Assembly: GCF_002291425.1 (NCBI RefSeq)
Contig: NZ_CP014136.1
Span: forward strand, 1,736,001-1,800,000
Length of the DNA stretch: 64,000 nt
DNA from: Gibbsiella quercinecans
Lineage (GTDB): Bacteria > Pseudomonadota > Gammaproteobacteria > Enterobacterales > Enterobacteriaceae
Direction of reading: 5' to 3'
The stretch's first letter is position 1; each line of letters begins with the position of its first letter. The notes beneath the pieces are model-generated. The model did no database searches. It saw nothing but the letters and a program-made list of their open reading frames with translations, and was not told where the DNA came from. Position numbers and translations under genes: made by a program. Of this stretch, positions 1 to 8,768 are shown piece by piece.

Positions 1-75
1 AGCAACGACATGATTTTTAATGCACCTGCTGCCCCTGAAACGCTCGTAACGAAAATCAATGAGCTGCGGGGTTAG
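1..75 (+). CDS. C-terminal end of a truncated CDS, possibly a Tad component
   Basis: Frame 1 is open from base 1 and ends at a TAG (73-75), giving 24 residues that end in TKINELRG. The coding frame enters from outside the window, so the 5' part is missing. It lies 72 bases upstream of the Tad secretin gene on the same strand. In many tad loci the gene before the secretin encodes RcpC/CpaB, so that is the positional guess, but the fragment has no recognisable motif. Confidence 0.5.
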   Translation, partial: SNDMIFNAPAAPETLVTKINELRG

Positions 76-147
76 CAACCGCCAGAGCTAATTGGTCAAT
101 GCAACGGATAAAAACAATAGAATCTGGATATAAGGGTATTTTAAAAC

Positions 148-1548
148 ATGACTCAATGTTCGTTCTGTATTAACAAGCTGTTTATGTTGCCGTTGCTTCT
201 GTTGTTTTGCGCATTTTCTCTGCAAGCAAAGGCAGAACAGGCGAATCTTAAACCCGGGCAATCGAAAACACTGCGCTTTAGCGAAGCGGTGAGTACGGTG
301 TTTGTTTCTGATCCGGCCGTGGCCGACTACAAAATCGTTAATAATAAAAATATTGTGCTGTATGCCCGCAAGATGGGGAGCACCGAGCTTATCGTCTATG
401 GCAACAAAGCGAAAATATTGATGAATCTCAGCGTGGATGTTGATCCCTTTCTGGGCGATATCCGCCAGCGGGTGGCACGTGAATACCCCGGCAGCGCGGT
501 CGACATTAAACGCTTCCAGCATGCCGAAAAAGCGACATGGGTTCTGAGCGGCACGGTTGCCGATGAAGAAACCCGTGATGGGGTTTACCAGCTTGTCGGC
601 ACCCTTGTCGGTTCTGGAGAGAGCAGTGGAAAAAGCGCAAGCAGTAACGAAGATGCCCGTTTCACGGCGGCGAAAACCTATGACAACGTGATTAACCGCT
701 TGCAGCTCCCGTCATCGAACCAGGTTAACGTCAAGCTTACCGTGGTGGAGGTCAGCAAAGAGTTTACCGACACCCTGGGCATTGAATGGAGCAGTCTGAC
801 ACTGGATAGCATTATTAATAATGATAGCTCCGCTAACAGCCCCGGCGTGTTCAATCTGCTGGGGTTCCGGCGCGGTTTTGACGCCGCAAATATCAGTACC
901 CTGATTAACGCGGTAAAAAATGACTCGATTGCGCGAGTGCTTGCCCAGCCTAATTTGACCGTGCTTTCCGGGGAGTCGGCCAGTTTCCTGGTGGGCGGGG
1001 AAATTCCCATTATGGTGAAAGAGGATGACTCAGTCACTGTGCAGTATAAAGAATACGGCATTCGGCTGAATATCACCGCCAAAGTGCAAAAACGCCAAAA
1101 AATACGGCTGTTTGTTTCAAATGAATTAAGTAGCGTAACGGGCACCTACGCCTATAACGATTATCAGATCCCAACCATGCGCACGCGCCGTTCCAGCTCC
1201 ACCATCGAGCTGGCGGATGGCGATAGCTTTGTCATCGCAGGCTTATTGAGCGAGGCAGACAAAGAGTCGCTCACCAAAGTGCCGTTTATTGGCGACATTC
1301 CGGTGCTGGGGGCGCTGGCCCGCAGTTCCAATACGGAAAGAAGTAAAAGCGAGCTGGTCGTTTTTGCCACGGTGAATTTGGTTAAGCCGCTGCCCGCAGC
1401 CTCGGCCAGAAATATTTCACTGCCGTCCTTCCGGCGCAGCTCGATAGAAAAACTGTTCTTTAACGTTGGTGTCGATCAGAAAATGCGCGAAGACCGTTTA
1501 AATAACGACGCCGGGCGCTTCCTGGAGCAGGGCGGTTTTGCCCGATAA
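148..1548 (+). CDS. rcpA: Tad/Flp pilus outer-membrane secretin RcpA (CpaC)
   Basis: 466 aa. A hydrophobic signal peptide (about residues 1-29, ending near QAKA) is followed by an N-terminal secretin domain of the pilus type (about 35-110). The C-terminal secretin beta-domain (about 250-420) carries VLAQPNLTVLSGESASFLVGG and ELADGDSFVIAGLL, both typical of the family. Secretins form the outer-membrane ring through which the Flp pilus passes. The start is ATG with a TAAGGG ribosome site 12 bases upstream. It opens the visible tad operon and is 36 bases from tadZ. No rcpB-like gene lies between it and tadZ, unlike the Aggregatibacter order. Confidence 0.92.
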   Translation: MTQCSFCINKLFMLPLLLLFCAFSLQAKAEQANLKPGQSKTLRFSEAVSTVFVSDPAVADYKIVNNKNIVLYARKMGSTELIVYGNKAKILMNLSVDVDPFLGDIRQRVAREYPGSAVDIKRFQHAEKATWVLSGTVADEETRDGVYQLVGTLVGSGESSGKSASSNEDARFTAAKTYDNVINRLQLPSSNQVNVKLTVVEVSKEFTDTLGIEWSSLTLDSIINNDSSANSPGVFNLLGFRRGFDAANISTLINAVKNDSIARVLAQPNLTVLSGESASFLVGGEIPIMVKEDDSVTVQYKEYGIRLNITAKVQKRQKIRLFVSNELSSVTGTYAYNDYQIPTMRTRRSSSTIELADGDSFVIAGLLSEADKESLTKVPFIGDIPVLGALARSSNTERSKSELVVFATVNLVKPLPAASARNISLPSFRRSSIEKLFFNVGVDQKMREDRLNNDAGRFLEQGGFAR

Positions 1549-1584
1549 CGGCAGCGCGGAATCACGATATTTTGGGAGTGAGAG

Positions 1585-2721
1585 ATGAAATTGTTTTCGG
1601 ATGCCAAAAAGAAAAGCGAGCCAGAAGCCGTAAATAAATCAAAAAAGAGCGCCGCGCAGTCGATTGTCGTGATATCGCCAGACAAAGAGATATTGTCCGA
1701 CGTGACCAGTTTATTGTTAATTAATAATTTTAAAAACGTCATTGGCCACCCACTCGATTTTTTTGCGTTACAGGATGACAGTATTTTGCGCGATGCCGCT
1801 ACGGTTATTATCGATATCGCGAATTGCAATGACGTGACGCTGATTTGCGAGACGGCCACGCTGCTTATTCCCGCCAGCGCGCGCCACATCTTTTTAGGCA
1901 ACAATGATTCCATTGCGTTTGCGCAGGCGCTGAGCAGCACAGGTTTTTGCTATCTGCATATTCAGTCTCAGCTGGCGCAGCTTGCCGGCCAGTTACAGCA
2001 GTCGGATAGCGCGCTGGCGGCGCGCAGTACGATGAAAATCAGCCTGTTGGGTTGTAAAGGCGGCGCAGGCACATCGTCCGTCGCCTGGCAGCTTTTTCAG
2101 GCCATCGGTATGCAGACGTCTATTCCGTCGCTGCTTGTGCAGGGTGCCAGCGGCAGCCGGGATCTGGATTTAATTACCTCCCATGCTCTTCCCAGGGATG
2201 GGGCAATTATACAAATCAATGAACATCAGTCCGCCTGCATCGAATCACTGGACGGTGCCTGGAACTATGATGACAACCACTTTAACCGTTTTAACCTCGT
2301 GATGTTTGAACACGGCGTGTATACCCAACCCAATGAACACCTTGAGACGATCTTCACGAGTTCAAATACGCTGATTCTGGTGATTAACCGTGATCTGAGT
2401 GCGCTGCGGGTGGCGAAGCGTTTACTGGATGAAAAACAGCGTATGGCTTTATCCCGCAACGGCAAAGAACTGCGCGTATTTATCTGCCTGAATGAAAGCC
2501 GCCCCGCGCAAAGCGATGAGCTGCACAATGAAGATATTGAGGAATATTTAGCGTGCCCGCTGTCGGTAGTGAATCCCTGGAGCATAAAGAAAAATAAAGC
2601 GCTGAACGGTACTCCCCTCTGGCATTTCGCGGCACAAACCCTGCTCGGCAAACCGGCAGACGCTGTGAAGAAGCGGTCTCTATCATCGTTATTCAAATTA
2701 CATTCCGGCCGTAAGTCATAA
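1585..2721 (+). CDS. tadZ: Tad pilus localisation ATPase-like protein TadZ (CpaE)
   Basis: 378 aa. Residues about 20-130 resemble a degenerate response-receiver domain, and residues about 150-370 a MinD/ParA-type domain. The nucleotide loop reads KGGAGTSS: the lysine of the usual GK(S/T) is replaced by Thr, as in CpaE/TadZ proteins, which share GGxGTS. TadZ proteins localise the Tad machine at the cell pole or membrane and need not be active ATPases. The start has a GGGAGTGAG ribosome site. It sits between the secretin and the motor ATPase in the usual tad order. Confidence 0.88.
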   Translation: MKLFSDAKKKSEPEAVNKSKKSAAQSIVVISPDKEILSDVTSLLLINNFKNVIGHPLDFFALQDDSILRDAATVIIDIANCNDVTLICETATLLIPASARHIFLGNNDSIAFAQALSSTGFCYLHIQSQLAQLAGQLQQSDSALAARSTMKISLLGCKGGAGTSSVAWQLFQAIGMQTSIPSLLVQGASGSRDLDLITSHALPRDGAIIQINEHQSACIESLDGAWNYDDNHFNRFNLVMFEHGVYTQPNEHLETIFTSSNTLILVINRDLSALRVAKRLLDEKQRMALSRNGKELRVFICLNESRPAQSDELHNEDIEEYLACPLSVVNPWSIKKNKALNGTPLWHFAAQTLLGKPADAVKKRSLSSLFKLHSGRKS

Positions 2722-2781
2722 CGACCTGTGCCCTCCCCGCCCGACGGCGCAGGGACATAAATTTCAAGGATAACGAAAGCG

Positions 2782-4071
2782 ATGGATACGGAGAGTTTTG
2801 AATCACTTCTCTATTTTCGGGAGCAGGTGCTTAAGAGTGTCGATTTAGAGCGGGTGGATGCACTGCGGCACGATCGTGATGCACTGTTCCGGGAAATTAA
2901 CGATGTGATTACACGCCTGGTTAACAGCAGCGGGCGGTATCTGTCTTCCCGCACCAGCCACGATCTTTGTGAACTGGTTACCGATGAGATAACCGGCTAT
3001 GGCCCGCTGCGGGAATTAATGGAAGACGATACCATCAGCGACATTCTGGTCAACGGGCCGGACCGCATTTTTGTCGAGCGTTTTGGCAAGCTTGAGCAGG
3101 TCGATAAACGTTTCCTGAACAATGATCAGTTAACCGATATCGCCAGACGGCTGGTTGCCAGGGTTGGGCGCCGCGTGGATGATTCCCAGCCACTGGTGGA
3201 CGCCAGAATGCCGGACGGTAGCCGTCTGAATGTGGTGATTTCACCGGTGGCGTTAGATGGCGCATCAATTTCGATCCGTAAGTTTGGCAAGGGGAAGAAA
3301 TCGCTGGCCGACCTGGTGGAGTACGGCAGCATGAACGAGATGATGGCAAATTTCCTGGTAATAGCCAGCCGGTGCCGGGTCAACATTATTGTGTCCGGGG
3401 GGACGGGCTCCGGGAAAACCACGCTGCTTAACGCGATGTCGCAGTATATCAATGAAGATGAACGCGTGCTGACGCTGGAAGATGCGGCGGAACTGCGCCT
3501 GCAGCAGCCGCACGTTGTGCGCCTGGAAACGCGTATGGCCGGTTCGGAAAATCAGGGGGTGGTCAGTATGCGACACCTCATGGTGAATGCGTTGCGTATG
3601 CGCCCGGACAGGATCATCGTCGGTGAGTGTCGCGGTGAGGAAGCGTTTGAAATGCTTCAGGCGATGAACACCGGGCATGATGGTTCGATGTCCACGCTTC
3701 ACGCCAACTCGCCGCGCGACGCGCTGGCACGTCTGGAAAGTATGATCATGATGTCCAGTGCCTCACTGCCGCTGGCGGCTATACGCCGTAATATCGCCTC
3801 CGCCATCAATATTATTGTCCAGGTGTCACGCCTGCCGGATGGATCGCGCAAAGTCATCAATATCGCCGAAGTGATGGGCATGGAGGGCGACAATATTATT
3901 TTGCAAGACATCTTCAGCTTCAGCGCTGAGGCCGATCGCAATGAGCACGGGAATGTTCAGGGAACGTTTACCTGTTTTGGGCTGTTACAGCGTTCGGCCG
4001 TTTACCGGCAGGCGCTGGTACACGGCCTGCTTGAACCTTTAAAACACTTGTTCGGGAACCGGATGCCATGA
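2782..4071 (+). CDS. tadA: Tad pilus assembly/retraction ATPase TadA (CpaF)
   Basis: 429 aa, a secretion ATPase of the VirB11/PulE superfamily that powers Flp pilus assembly at the inner-membrane face. An N-terminal domain (about 1-170) contains GYGPLRELMEDD and SDILVNG, typical of CpaF. The catalytic domain has Walker A GGTGSGKTT (about residues 206-214), a LEDAAEL Asp box, Walker B RPDRIIVGE and the His-box MSTLHANSPRDAL. Its stop codon overlaps the tadB start by four bases (ATGA), which implies translational coupling. Confidence 0.95.
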   Translation: MDTESFESLLYFREQVLKSVDLERVDALRHDRDALFREINDVITRLVNSSGRYLSSRTSHDLCELVTDEITGYGPLRELMEDDTISDILVNGPDRIFVERFGKLEQVDKRFLNNDQLTDIARRLVARVGRRVDDSQPLVDARMPDGSRLNVVISPVALDGASISIRKFGKGKKSLADLVEYGSMNEMMANFLVIASRCRVNIIVSGGTGSGKTTLLNAMSQYINEDERVLTLEDAAELRLQQPHVVRLETRMAGSENQGVVSMRHLMVNALRMRPDRIIVGECRGEEAFEMLQAMNTGHDGSMSTLHANSPRDALARLESMIMMSSASLPLAAIRRNIASAINIIVQVSRLPDGSRKVINIAEVMGMEGDNIILQDIFSFSAEADRNEHGNVQGTFTCFGLLQRSAVYRQALVHGLLEPLKHLFGNRMP

Positions 4072-4970
4072 TTATCATTTTTAGCCTTTTGCTGTTGGCC
4101 GGCATTATTCAGCTATGGTTGTGGTATCGCCAGCAGAGGCGAATACAGCTTTTACAGCGGGCAGATACGGCCCGGAACAGAGTGGAACTGACCAACAGGC
4201 TGAGGCGTAACCCCCTGGGGAACTGGCTGTCACGCGTTATCAGCGATATGCGGCTGCATTTAATCGGCAAACAACGCAGCACCGCGTTGCGCCATGCGAT
4301 TATCCTGATACTGGTTCAGGCCGGCTGTTTGTACGTCAACCAAAACTATCTGAACCTGAACGCGGCCATTGTACAGTCTCTGTGCTTTGTGCTGACCCTT
4401 TACGGGCTTTATCTGAACAGCAAGAAAAAAATGCGCCTTGCATTTGATGCTGAGTTTTCGGAAGCGCTGAATATTATTAATAGCTCAATACGCGCCGGCA
4501 ATTCCGTTATCCAGGGGATTGAACAGTGCGGGGAAAAAATGTCGGGCGTGCTTGGCGATGAATTCAAACAAATAGCGCAGCGCCTGGAAATCGGGGAAGA
4601 TGCGGACAGCGTCTTTATGGCCTCCTGGAAACGTCTGCCCTTTAACGAATACTACTTTTTCATTATTACCGTACAGCTGAATATGAAGGGCGGCGGGCAG
4701 GTAAAAGAGGTGATGTCGCGTCTTGGGCAGCTGATCTCTAATGCGCGAATACTGGAAAAGAAAAAATATGCCATGACAGCGGAAGTCCGAATGTCCATTA
4801 AGATACTGACGGGGATTCCTATTTTTTTCTTCTTCTTCATGAAATATCAGTCGCCAGCTAACTTTGACATCCTGTTGCATCACCCTTCTGGCCAGATGAT
4901 GCTCTATTACGCCATTTGCAGCATTCTGCTGGGATTGCTGATTGTCTGGATGATGATGAATAAAATATAG
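4068..4970 (+). CDS. tadB: Tad inner-membrane platform protein TadB
   Basis: 300 aa membrane protein of the T2SSF/GspF family. An N-terminal membrane helix, a central pair (about 75-120), the cytoplasmic T2SSF domain (about 125-245, containing ALNIINSSIRAGNS and GGGQVKEVMSRL) and two C-terminal helices can be seen. It forms the platform with TadC on which TadA acts. It starts inside the tadA stop codon (ATGA) and is 7 bases from tadC. Confidence 0.9.
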   Translation: MIIIFSLLLLAGIIQLWLWYRQQRRIQLLQRADTARNRVELTNRLRRNPLGNWLSRVISDMRLHLIGKQRSTALRHAIILILVQAGCLYVNQNYLNLNAAIVQSLCFVLTLYGLYLNSKKKMRLAFDAEFSEALNIINSSIRAGNSVIQGIEQCGEKMSGVLGDEFKQIAQRLEIGEDADSVFMASWKRLPFNEYYFFIITVQLNMKGGGQVKEVMSRLGQLISNARILEKKKYAMTAEVRMSIKILTGIPIFFFFFMKYQSPANFDILLHHPSGQMMLYYAICSILLGLLIVWMMMNKI

Positions 4971-4977
4971 GTGACTT

Positions 4978-5823
4978 ATGTTTTATATTATTGCGCTATC
5001 GCTGCTTGTCGTAGGGGCCGGGGGGATAACCCGGGTCTATATACGAAAACGGCGCAGAGAGAATATTTATCGCCTGCTGGTGCAGAATAGCCAATCGCTC
5101 GTTGTTTCTTCATCGGATAATAGCACGCCAGTTGAGAAAATAATGAAGAAAACCAGCCGACTGGTCTCCTGGACCGCGATGATGGATAAAAATATTGTCG
5201 CTAAAGTGTTAACCGCAGCGGCGGCGGTACTGATCCTGTTTGTGGTTGACGTATCAGGTGTTTATAGCTTTTCCCGGAACACGTTGTTCCTCTGTGTTTT
5301 ATTTGTGGTGGTGGTGGTTATTTTGCTGCCTAATCTGATAAAAGAAATGACGATAAAAAAACACATGAAAAGAATCTCCGACGATCTGCCGTTTGTCATT
5401 GATATGATGGCAGTATGTGCGCAGTCGGGGATGACGATTGAAAAAGCATTACGCTATATCGCCGATAATATTTATGAAATCAACCCCAATATTGCCACTC
5501 TGTTCGACAGGGCAATGCTTAAAACAGAGGTTAACGGGATTAACGCTGCGCTGGAACAACTCTATGAGGAAGTTCCAGCAACGGAAGTTAGAATGTTGTG
5601 CTCTACCTTACAGCAGAGTATTAAATACGGCTCTTCGATTTACCAGGTCTTGATCGACCTTTCCAAAGAAATGCGTGAGCTACAGCTGCTGAATACAGAG
5701 GAAAAAGTAGCCAGCCTTTCAGCAAAAATGACGTTGCCGATGATAGCCTTCATCATGTTTCCATTACTGGTCATTGTTGCCGGGCCAGGTTTTGTAGGAA
5801 TGGTGGCAGTATGGTCAAAATAA
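4978..5823 (+). CDS. tadC: Tad inner-membrane platform protein TadC
   Basis: 281 aa, the second T2SSF-family platform protein. It has an N-terminal helix, two central helices (about 75-120), a T2SSF domain (about 135-260) with LPFVIDMMAVCAQSGMTIEKA and a C-terminal helix ending in PGFVGMVAVWSK. It follows tadB closely and overlaps the start of tadD by 13 bases, so tadA-tadB-tadC-tadD should be one transcript with coupled translation. Confidence 0.9.
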   Translation: MFYIIALSLLVVGAGGITRVYIRKRRRENIYRLLVQNSQSLVVSSSDNSTPVEKIMKKTSRLVSWTAMMDKNIVAKVLTAAAAVLILFVVDVSGVYSFSRNTLFLCVLFVVVVVILLPNLIKEMTIKKHMKRISDDLPFVIDMMAVCAQSGMTIEKALRYIADNIYEINPNIATLFDRAMLKTEVNGINAALEQLYEEVPATEVRMLCSTLQQSIKYGSSIYQVLIDLSKEMRELQLLNTEEKVASLSAKMTLPMIAFIMFPLLVIVAGPGFVGMVAVWSK

Positions 5824-7265
5824 TTAACCTTGCAGTGATACTGTCGATGCTTTTGACTGGCGGTTGCCAGACCCTCAGTAATAGCAACGAACTTGATGAC
5901 AGCCAACGGGAATATATTCTCAGTAAGGTCAACAACTATAACGGACTGATTAAGCTTTATCGTGAAAAGCTCAGCCGCAAAGAAGATAAGGAGACCCGTT
6001 ACCAACTGGCGAAATACTATTATATGGCGGAAGATTTTGAGTCTTCCCGCCAGTACCTGCAACCGCTGCTCACCAATAATTCAGATGAGCGAGCGCTATT
6101 GCTGGAAAGCAAGAACCTGCTGGAACTGGAGCGCCTGGCGGAGGCACAGGCGGCCATTTCCCAGGTGATTAAGCGCAATCCCAAAAACGGTGAAGCCTGG
6201 AATGTTCAGGGGATCCTGATGGCGCAAAATGGGGATTTTACGGGTGCATTCAGCGCGTTTAACCATGCAAGACAGCTTTTTGTTGATGACGATGTCGTCA
6301 TCAACAATCTGGCGATGCTGGCAATTATGCAGGAAGATTACGCCACGGCCAGAGACTATCTGCTCACGCTATACAACCGGGGGCATGCGAGCCAGAAAGC
6401 GCTGCATAACCTGGTTTATGTTCTCGTAAAACTCCAGGACTTTACCGGTGCCGAGGGTATCCTGCAGCAGGAAAAACTGTCCGATCATGCCGGGGGGCTG
6501 GTAGAAGCGCTGGCAAAAGTTAACCCGCGCCCGCATGCGCAGACGGCCCGACTGCCTGTTGCTAAACCGGCTCCGCAGCCGGTGAACCCGGGGGTAAAGG
6601 GAAAAGCCTCTCCGCCGGTATTACAGATTGCTGCGGCAAAAGATGCCTCTGCCCCCGTGAAAGATGAGATTACCCGGTTGCTGGAAAGCAAATCCGGGCT
6701 GGCCAAAACAGCGGTGCTGCCGGAAACGGCTTCTTTATCGGCCACCTACAAGCTGAAAGAGGCAAAGGGAACCGCCTCTCCGCCGGTATTACAGGCTACC
6801 GCGGCAAAAGATGCCTCTGGCCCCGTGAAAGATGAGATTACCCGGTTGCTGGAAAGCAAATCCGGGCTGGCTAAAACAGCGGTGCTGTCGGAAACGGCTT
6901 CTTTATCGGTCACCCAGAATCTGAAAGAGGTTTCCGCGGTGCGCTGCGGGCGACATCAAGGGTATTTCAGGATGACGCTGGAATCGCGGCAGGCCATTAA
7001 TTTCCGAGAGCTACCCGGTGCTGATAAAAATAAGCGTGTATTCGAACTCCATAATGTCCGGCTGGGGCCGCATTTGCTCCGGGCGGCTAACGATATTCCA
7101 CGTAAGCATCCAGATATTAATAAATTGACCTTTTATCAGAACCGGCCAGACACTGTTCTGATTGAGTTTGAATTTACACATTCGCTGGCTAAAACAAAGA
7201 TATTCAGACTGGCAGCAAACAAGACTGCCGGGGAACGGCTGGTATTTGATATTTATTATGGATAA
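5811..7265 (+). CDS. tadD: TadD-like TPR lipoprotein with a duplicated linker and AMIN-like C-terminus
   Basis: 484 aa. The signal peptide ends in the lipobox LTGGC (Cys about 19), so this is an outer-membrane or periplasmic lipoprotein. Residues about 50-225 are TPR repeats (for example ALLLESKNLLELERLAEAQA and PKNGEAWNVQGILMAQNGDF). TadD is the pilotin-like TPR protein of Tad systems, usually near 250 aa, so this one is about twice as long. Residues about 260-375 contain a 56-residue segment present twice in tandem. The last about 110 residues (from VRCGRHQGYFRMTLE to GERLVFDIYYG) look like an AMIN-type beta domain. Its start lies inside tadC. Confidence 0.8.
   Translation: MVKIINLAVILSMLLTGGCQTLSNSNELDDSQREYILSKVNNYNGLIKLYREKLSRKEDKETRYQLAKYYYMAEDFESSRQYLQPLLTNNSDERALLLESKNLLELERLAEAQAAISQVIKRNPKNGEAWNVQGILMAQNGDFTGAFSAFNHARQLFVDDDVVINNLAMLAIMQEDYATARDYLLTLYNRGHASQKALHNLVYVLVKLQDFTGAEGILQQEKLSDHAGGLVEALAKVNPRPHAQTARLPVAKPAPQPVNPGVKGKASPPVLQIAAAKDASAPVKDEITRLLESKSGLAKTAVLPETASLSATYKLKEAKGTASPPVLQATAAKDASGPVKDEITRLLESKSGLAKTAVLSETASLSVTQNLKEVSAVRCGRHQGYFRMTLESRQAINFRELPGADKNKRVFELHNVRLGPHLLRAANDIPRKHPDINKLTFYQNRPDTVLIEFEFTHSLAKTKIFRLAANKTAGERLVFDIYYG
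6594..6930 (+). repeat. 168-bp in-frame tandem duplication inside tadD
   Basis: Two copies, about 6594-6761 and 6762-6930, share long identical runs (gcctctccgccggtattaca at 6606 and 6774; gatgagattacccggttgct in both). The offset is 168 bases, exactly 56 codons, so the reading frame is kept. Each copy encodes a Pro/Ala-rich linker plus the helix KDEITRLLESKSGLAKTAVL. The few differences suggest a recent duplication. Confidence 0.9.
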
Positions 7266-7300
7266 TTAGCGCAGCAAATTTCAATGCGGGAATAATCATT

Positions 7301-7762
7301 ATGAAAATCTATGAGTACAAGGGGCTGCTGGTGCAGGTGCCTACAGGCGTCACGCATCTGATGATCGGCGCGGATGGGCTGCTGCGTGGCTATCGTAATA
7401 AGCCGGATACATCGCGGCCCCGGCCGTGGGAAACCAATGAAAGTATTCTTCCCTGCGCGCTTAACTGGGAAACATCACTCAGTGACATTGCCGAGCTGCG
7501 GGAATATTCACCGATTATTATTCATGAGTCTGTGCCACCCGGCACGGAACGTTTCAGCGCCGGGGACAAATATACGCTTCACTCGGCCGTCAATGAAGAA
7601 CTTTGTCTGACCTCAGAAGTTCATGCGGTGGTTAGCTGCTATACACCGGGCATGAAGCCATGGTGCCAGATATTAAAACTGAAGGTGGAAGGCCTTTCCA
7701 TCGACAATATATTACTGGCAAATGTTAAAGAAGTTATTCATGACTTAAAGGTCTCTGATTAA
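7301..7762 (+). CDS. hypothetical protein in the Tad-embedded GTPase module
   Basis: 153 aa, family not recognised. It has no signal peptide or membrane helix, so it should be cytoplasmic. The sequence is mixed alpha/beta, rich in Pro and Trp in the first half (RPRPWETNES) and with three Cys in the second. It starts 35 bases after tadD and ends 32 bases before the first Roadblock gene, on the same strand. A role with the GTPase module is inferred from position only. Confidence 0.65.
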   Translation: MKIYEYKGLLVQVPTGVTHLMIGADGLLRGYRNKPDTSRPRPWETNESILPCALNWETSLSDIAELREYSPIIIHESVPPGTERFSAGDKYTLHSAVNEELCLTSEVHAVVSCYTPGMKPWCQILKLKVEGLSIDNILLANVKEVIHDLKVSD

Positions 7763-7794
7763 TCACAACGGGATTAATCCCACAGGAGCAAAGA

Positions 7795-8160
7795 ATGGCG
7801 GAAATGGAAAAGTTACTTGATGGACTGGTCAACCTGGATGGGGCCCTGGGTGCAGCGTTAGTGGATGCCCGAAATGGCATGTTATTACACGGCGTGGGAT
7901 CTGCCGGGCTGGATATCGAAATTGCTGCGGCGGCCATTACCGATGTTCTGCGCGCGAATATGAAGATGCTGAGATTAATGGCAAGCAGCGATGAGGTGGA
8001 AGATATCCTGATTACGCTGGGAAAACAGTATCACATACTCCGGCCGGTGAAGGCGGTGGACGGCGTGTTTGTTTATACCATTCTGGATCGCCGCAATGGC
8101 AATCTGGCGCTGGCGAGACGCAAAGTCACGAACGTTGAAGAAACTATCGTCGTTTTATAA
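7795..8160 (+). CDS. Roadblock/LC7-domain protein (MglB/CvnB-like), first copy
   Basis: 121 aa, a single Roadblock/LC7 domain: ALGAALVDARNGMLLHGVGS, AAAAITDVLRANMKML, then ILITLGKQYHILRPV and NLALARRKV follow the family's beta-alpha-beta pattern. Such proteins act as partners of small GTPases, for example MglB as the GAP of MglA in Myxococcus, or CvnB in Streptomyces conservons. A GAGCAAAGA ribosome site precedes the ATG. It lies directly before the GTPase gene, with only a hairpin between the two. Family assignment is by pattern; the partner role is inferred from context. Confidence 0.8.
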   Translation: MAEMEKLLDGLVNLDGALGAALVDARNGMLLHGVGSAGLDIEIAAAAITDVLRANMKMLRLMASSDEVEDILITLGKQYHILRPVKAVDGVFVYTILDRRNGNLALARRKVTNVEETIVVL

Positions 8161-8166
8161 GTGGCC

Positions 8167-8189
8167 TCCGCCTGCCTGGCGCAGGCGGA
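8167..8189 (+). other. perfect 9-bp hairpin between Roadblock and GTPase genes
   Basis: tccgcctgc (8167-8175), loop ctggc, gcaggcgga (8181-8189). It begins 7 bases after the Roadblock stop codon and ends 19 bases before the chosen GTPase ATG. There is no T-tract, so it is not a simple intrinsic terminator; it could tune processing or relative expression within the operon. Confidence 0.6.
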
Positions 8190-8208
8190 CTGCATAGGGA
8201 ACCTCGGG

Positions 8209-8763
8209 ATGATAAAAGACTATAAGGTGATCCTGGTGGGACGTAGCGGCTCCGGCAAAACGACGGCTATCCGCAGCGTGAGTGAGATCAGCGTCGTTTC
8301 AACGGATGTGCGGGCATCGGATCGATGCGCAACGGATAAAGAAACCACTACCGTGGGTTTTGATTACGGTGAGCTGACCGTTCCGGGTGGGCAAAACCGC
8401 ATGCGGCTATATGGCGCACCGGGGCAGGAGCGCTTCACTTTTATGCGGGAGATTCTGGAACGCGGCAGCGTTGGGTTATTGCTCCTGGTGGATAATCACC
8501 GGCCCGATCCACTGGAAGAAACCCGCGGCTGGCTACGGGCGCTGAAATCCGGCCCGATAGTGGGAAAGGCCATCGTGCTGCTGGGCATTGTTAAATGTGA
8601 TTTATCCCCTTTGCCGGACGTTGAGCAATACAAAAAGCTGCTCCGCGAGGAGGGGCTGTTCTTCCCTGTCGCCATGCTGGATGCCCGCAGGCCGGAGAGC
8701 GTTTTATTGCTGCTGAAAGCACTGTTTTATCAACTTGAACGTGCCAGAGATAAAGAGGTTTAA
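8209..8763 (+). CDS. small Ras-like GTPase (MglA/CvnD-like, COG2229 type)
   Basis: 184 aa from ATG 8209. The frame is open back to a GTG at 8161, but that stretch contains a hairpin, and the conserved fold starts at KDYKVILVG. Motifs: G1 GRSGSGKT (residues 11-18), G2 Thr in TTTVGFDYG, G3 YGAPGQERF, G4 region GIVKCDL and G5 region DARRPES. The G3 form GxPGQxRF is typical of bacterial GTPases paired with Roadblock proteins. In G4 the Asn of NKxD is replaced by Val, so guanine recognition may be atypical. It is flanked by two Roadblock genes, suggesting a GTPase switch acting on the Tad machine; that role is inferred. Confidence 0.82.
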   Translation: MIKDYKVILVGRSGSGKTTAIRSVSEISVVSTDVRASDRCATDKETTTVGFDYGELTVPGGQNRMRLYGAPGQERFTFMREILERGSVGLLLLVDNHRPDPLEETRGWLRALKSGPIVGKAIVLLGIVKCDLSPLPDVEQYKKLLREEGLFFPVAMLDARRPESVLLLLKALFYQLERARDKEV

Positions 8764-8768
8764 TCCTG

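Noticed and set aside
8161-8208. GTG start 16 codons upstream for the small GTPase
   Set aside because: The stretch is mostly a perfect hairpin, and the conserved fold begins at the ATG at 8209.
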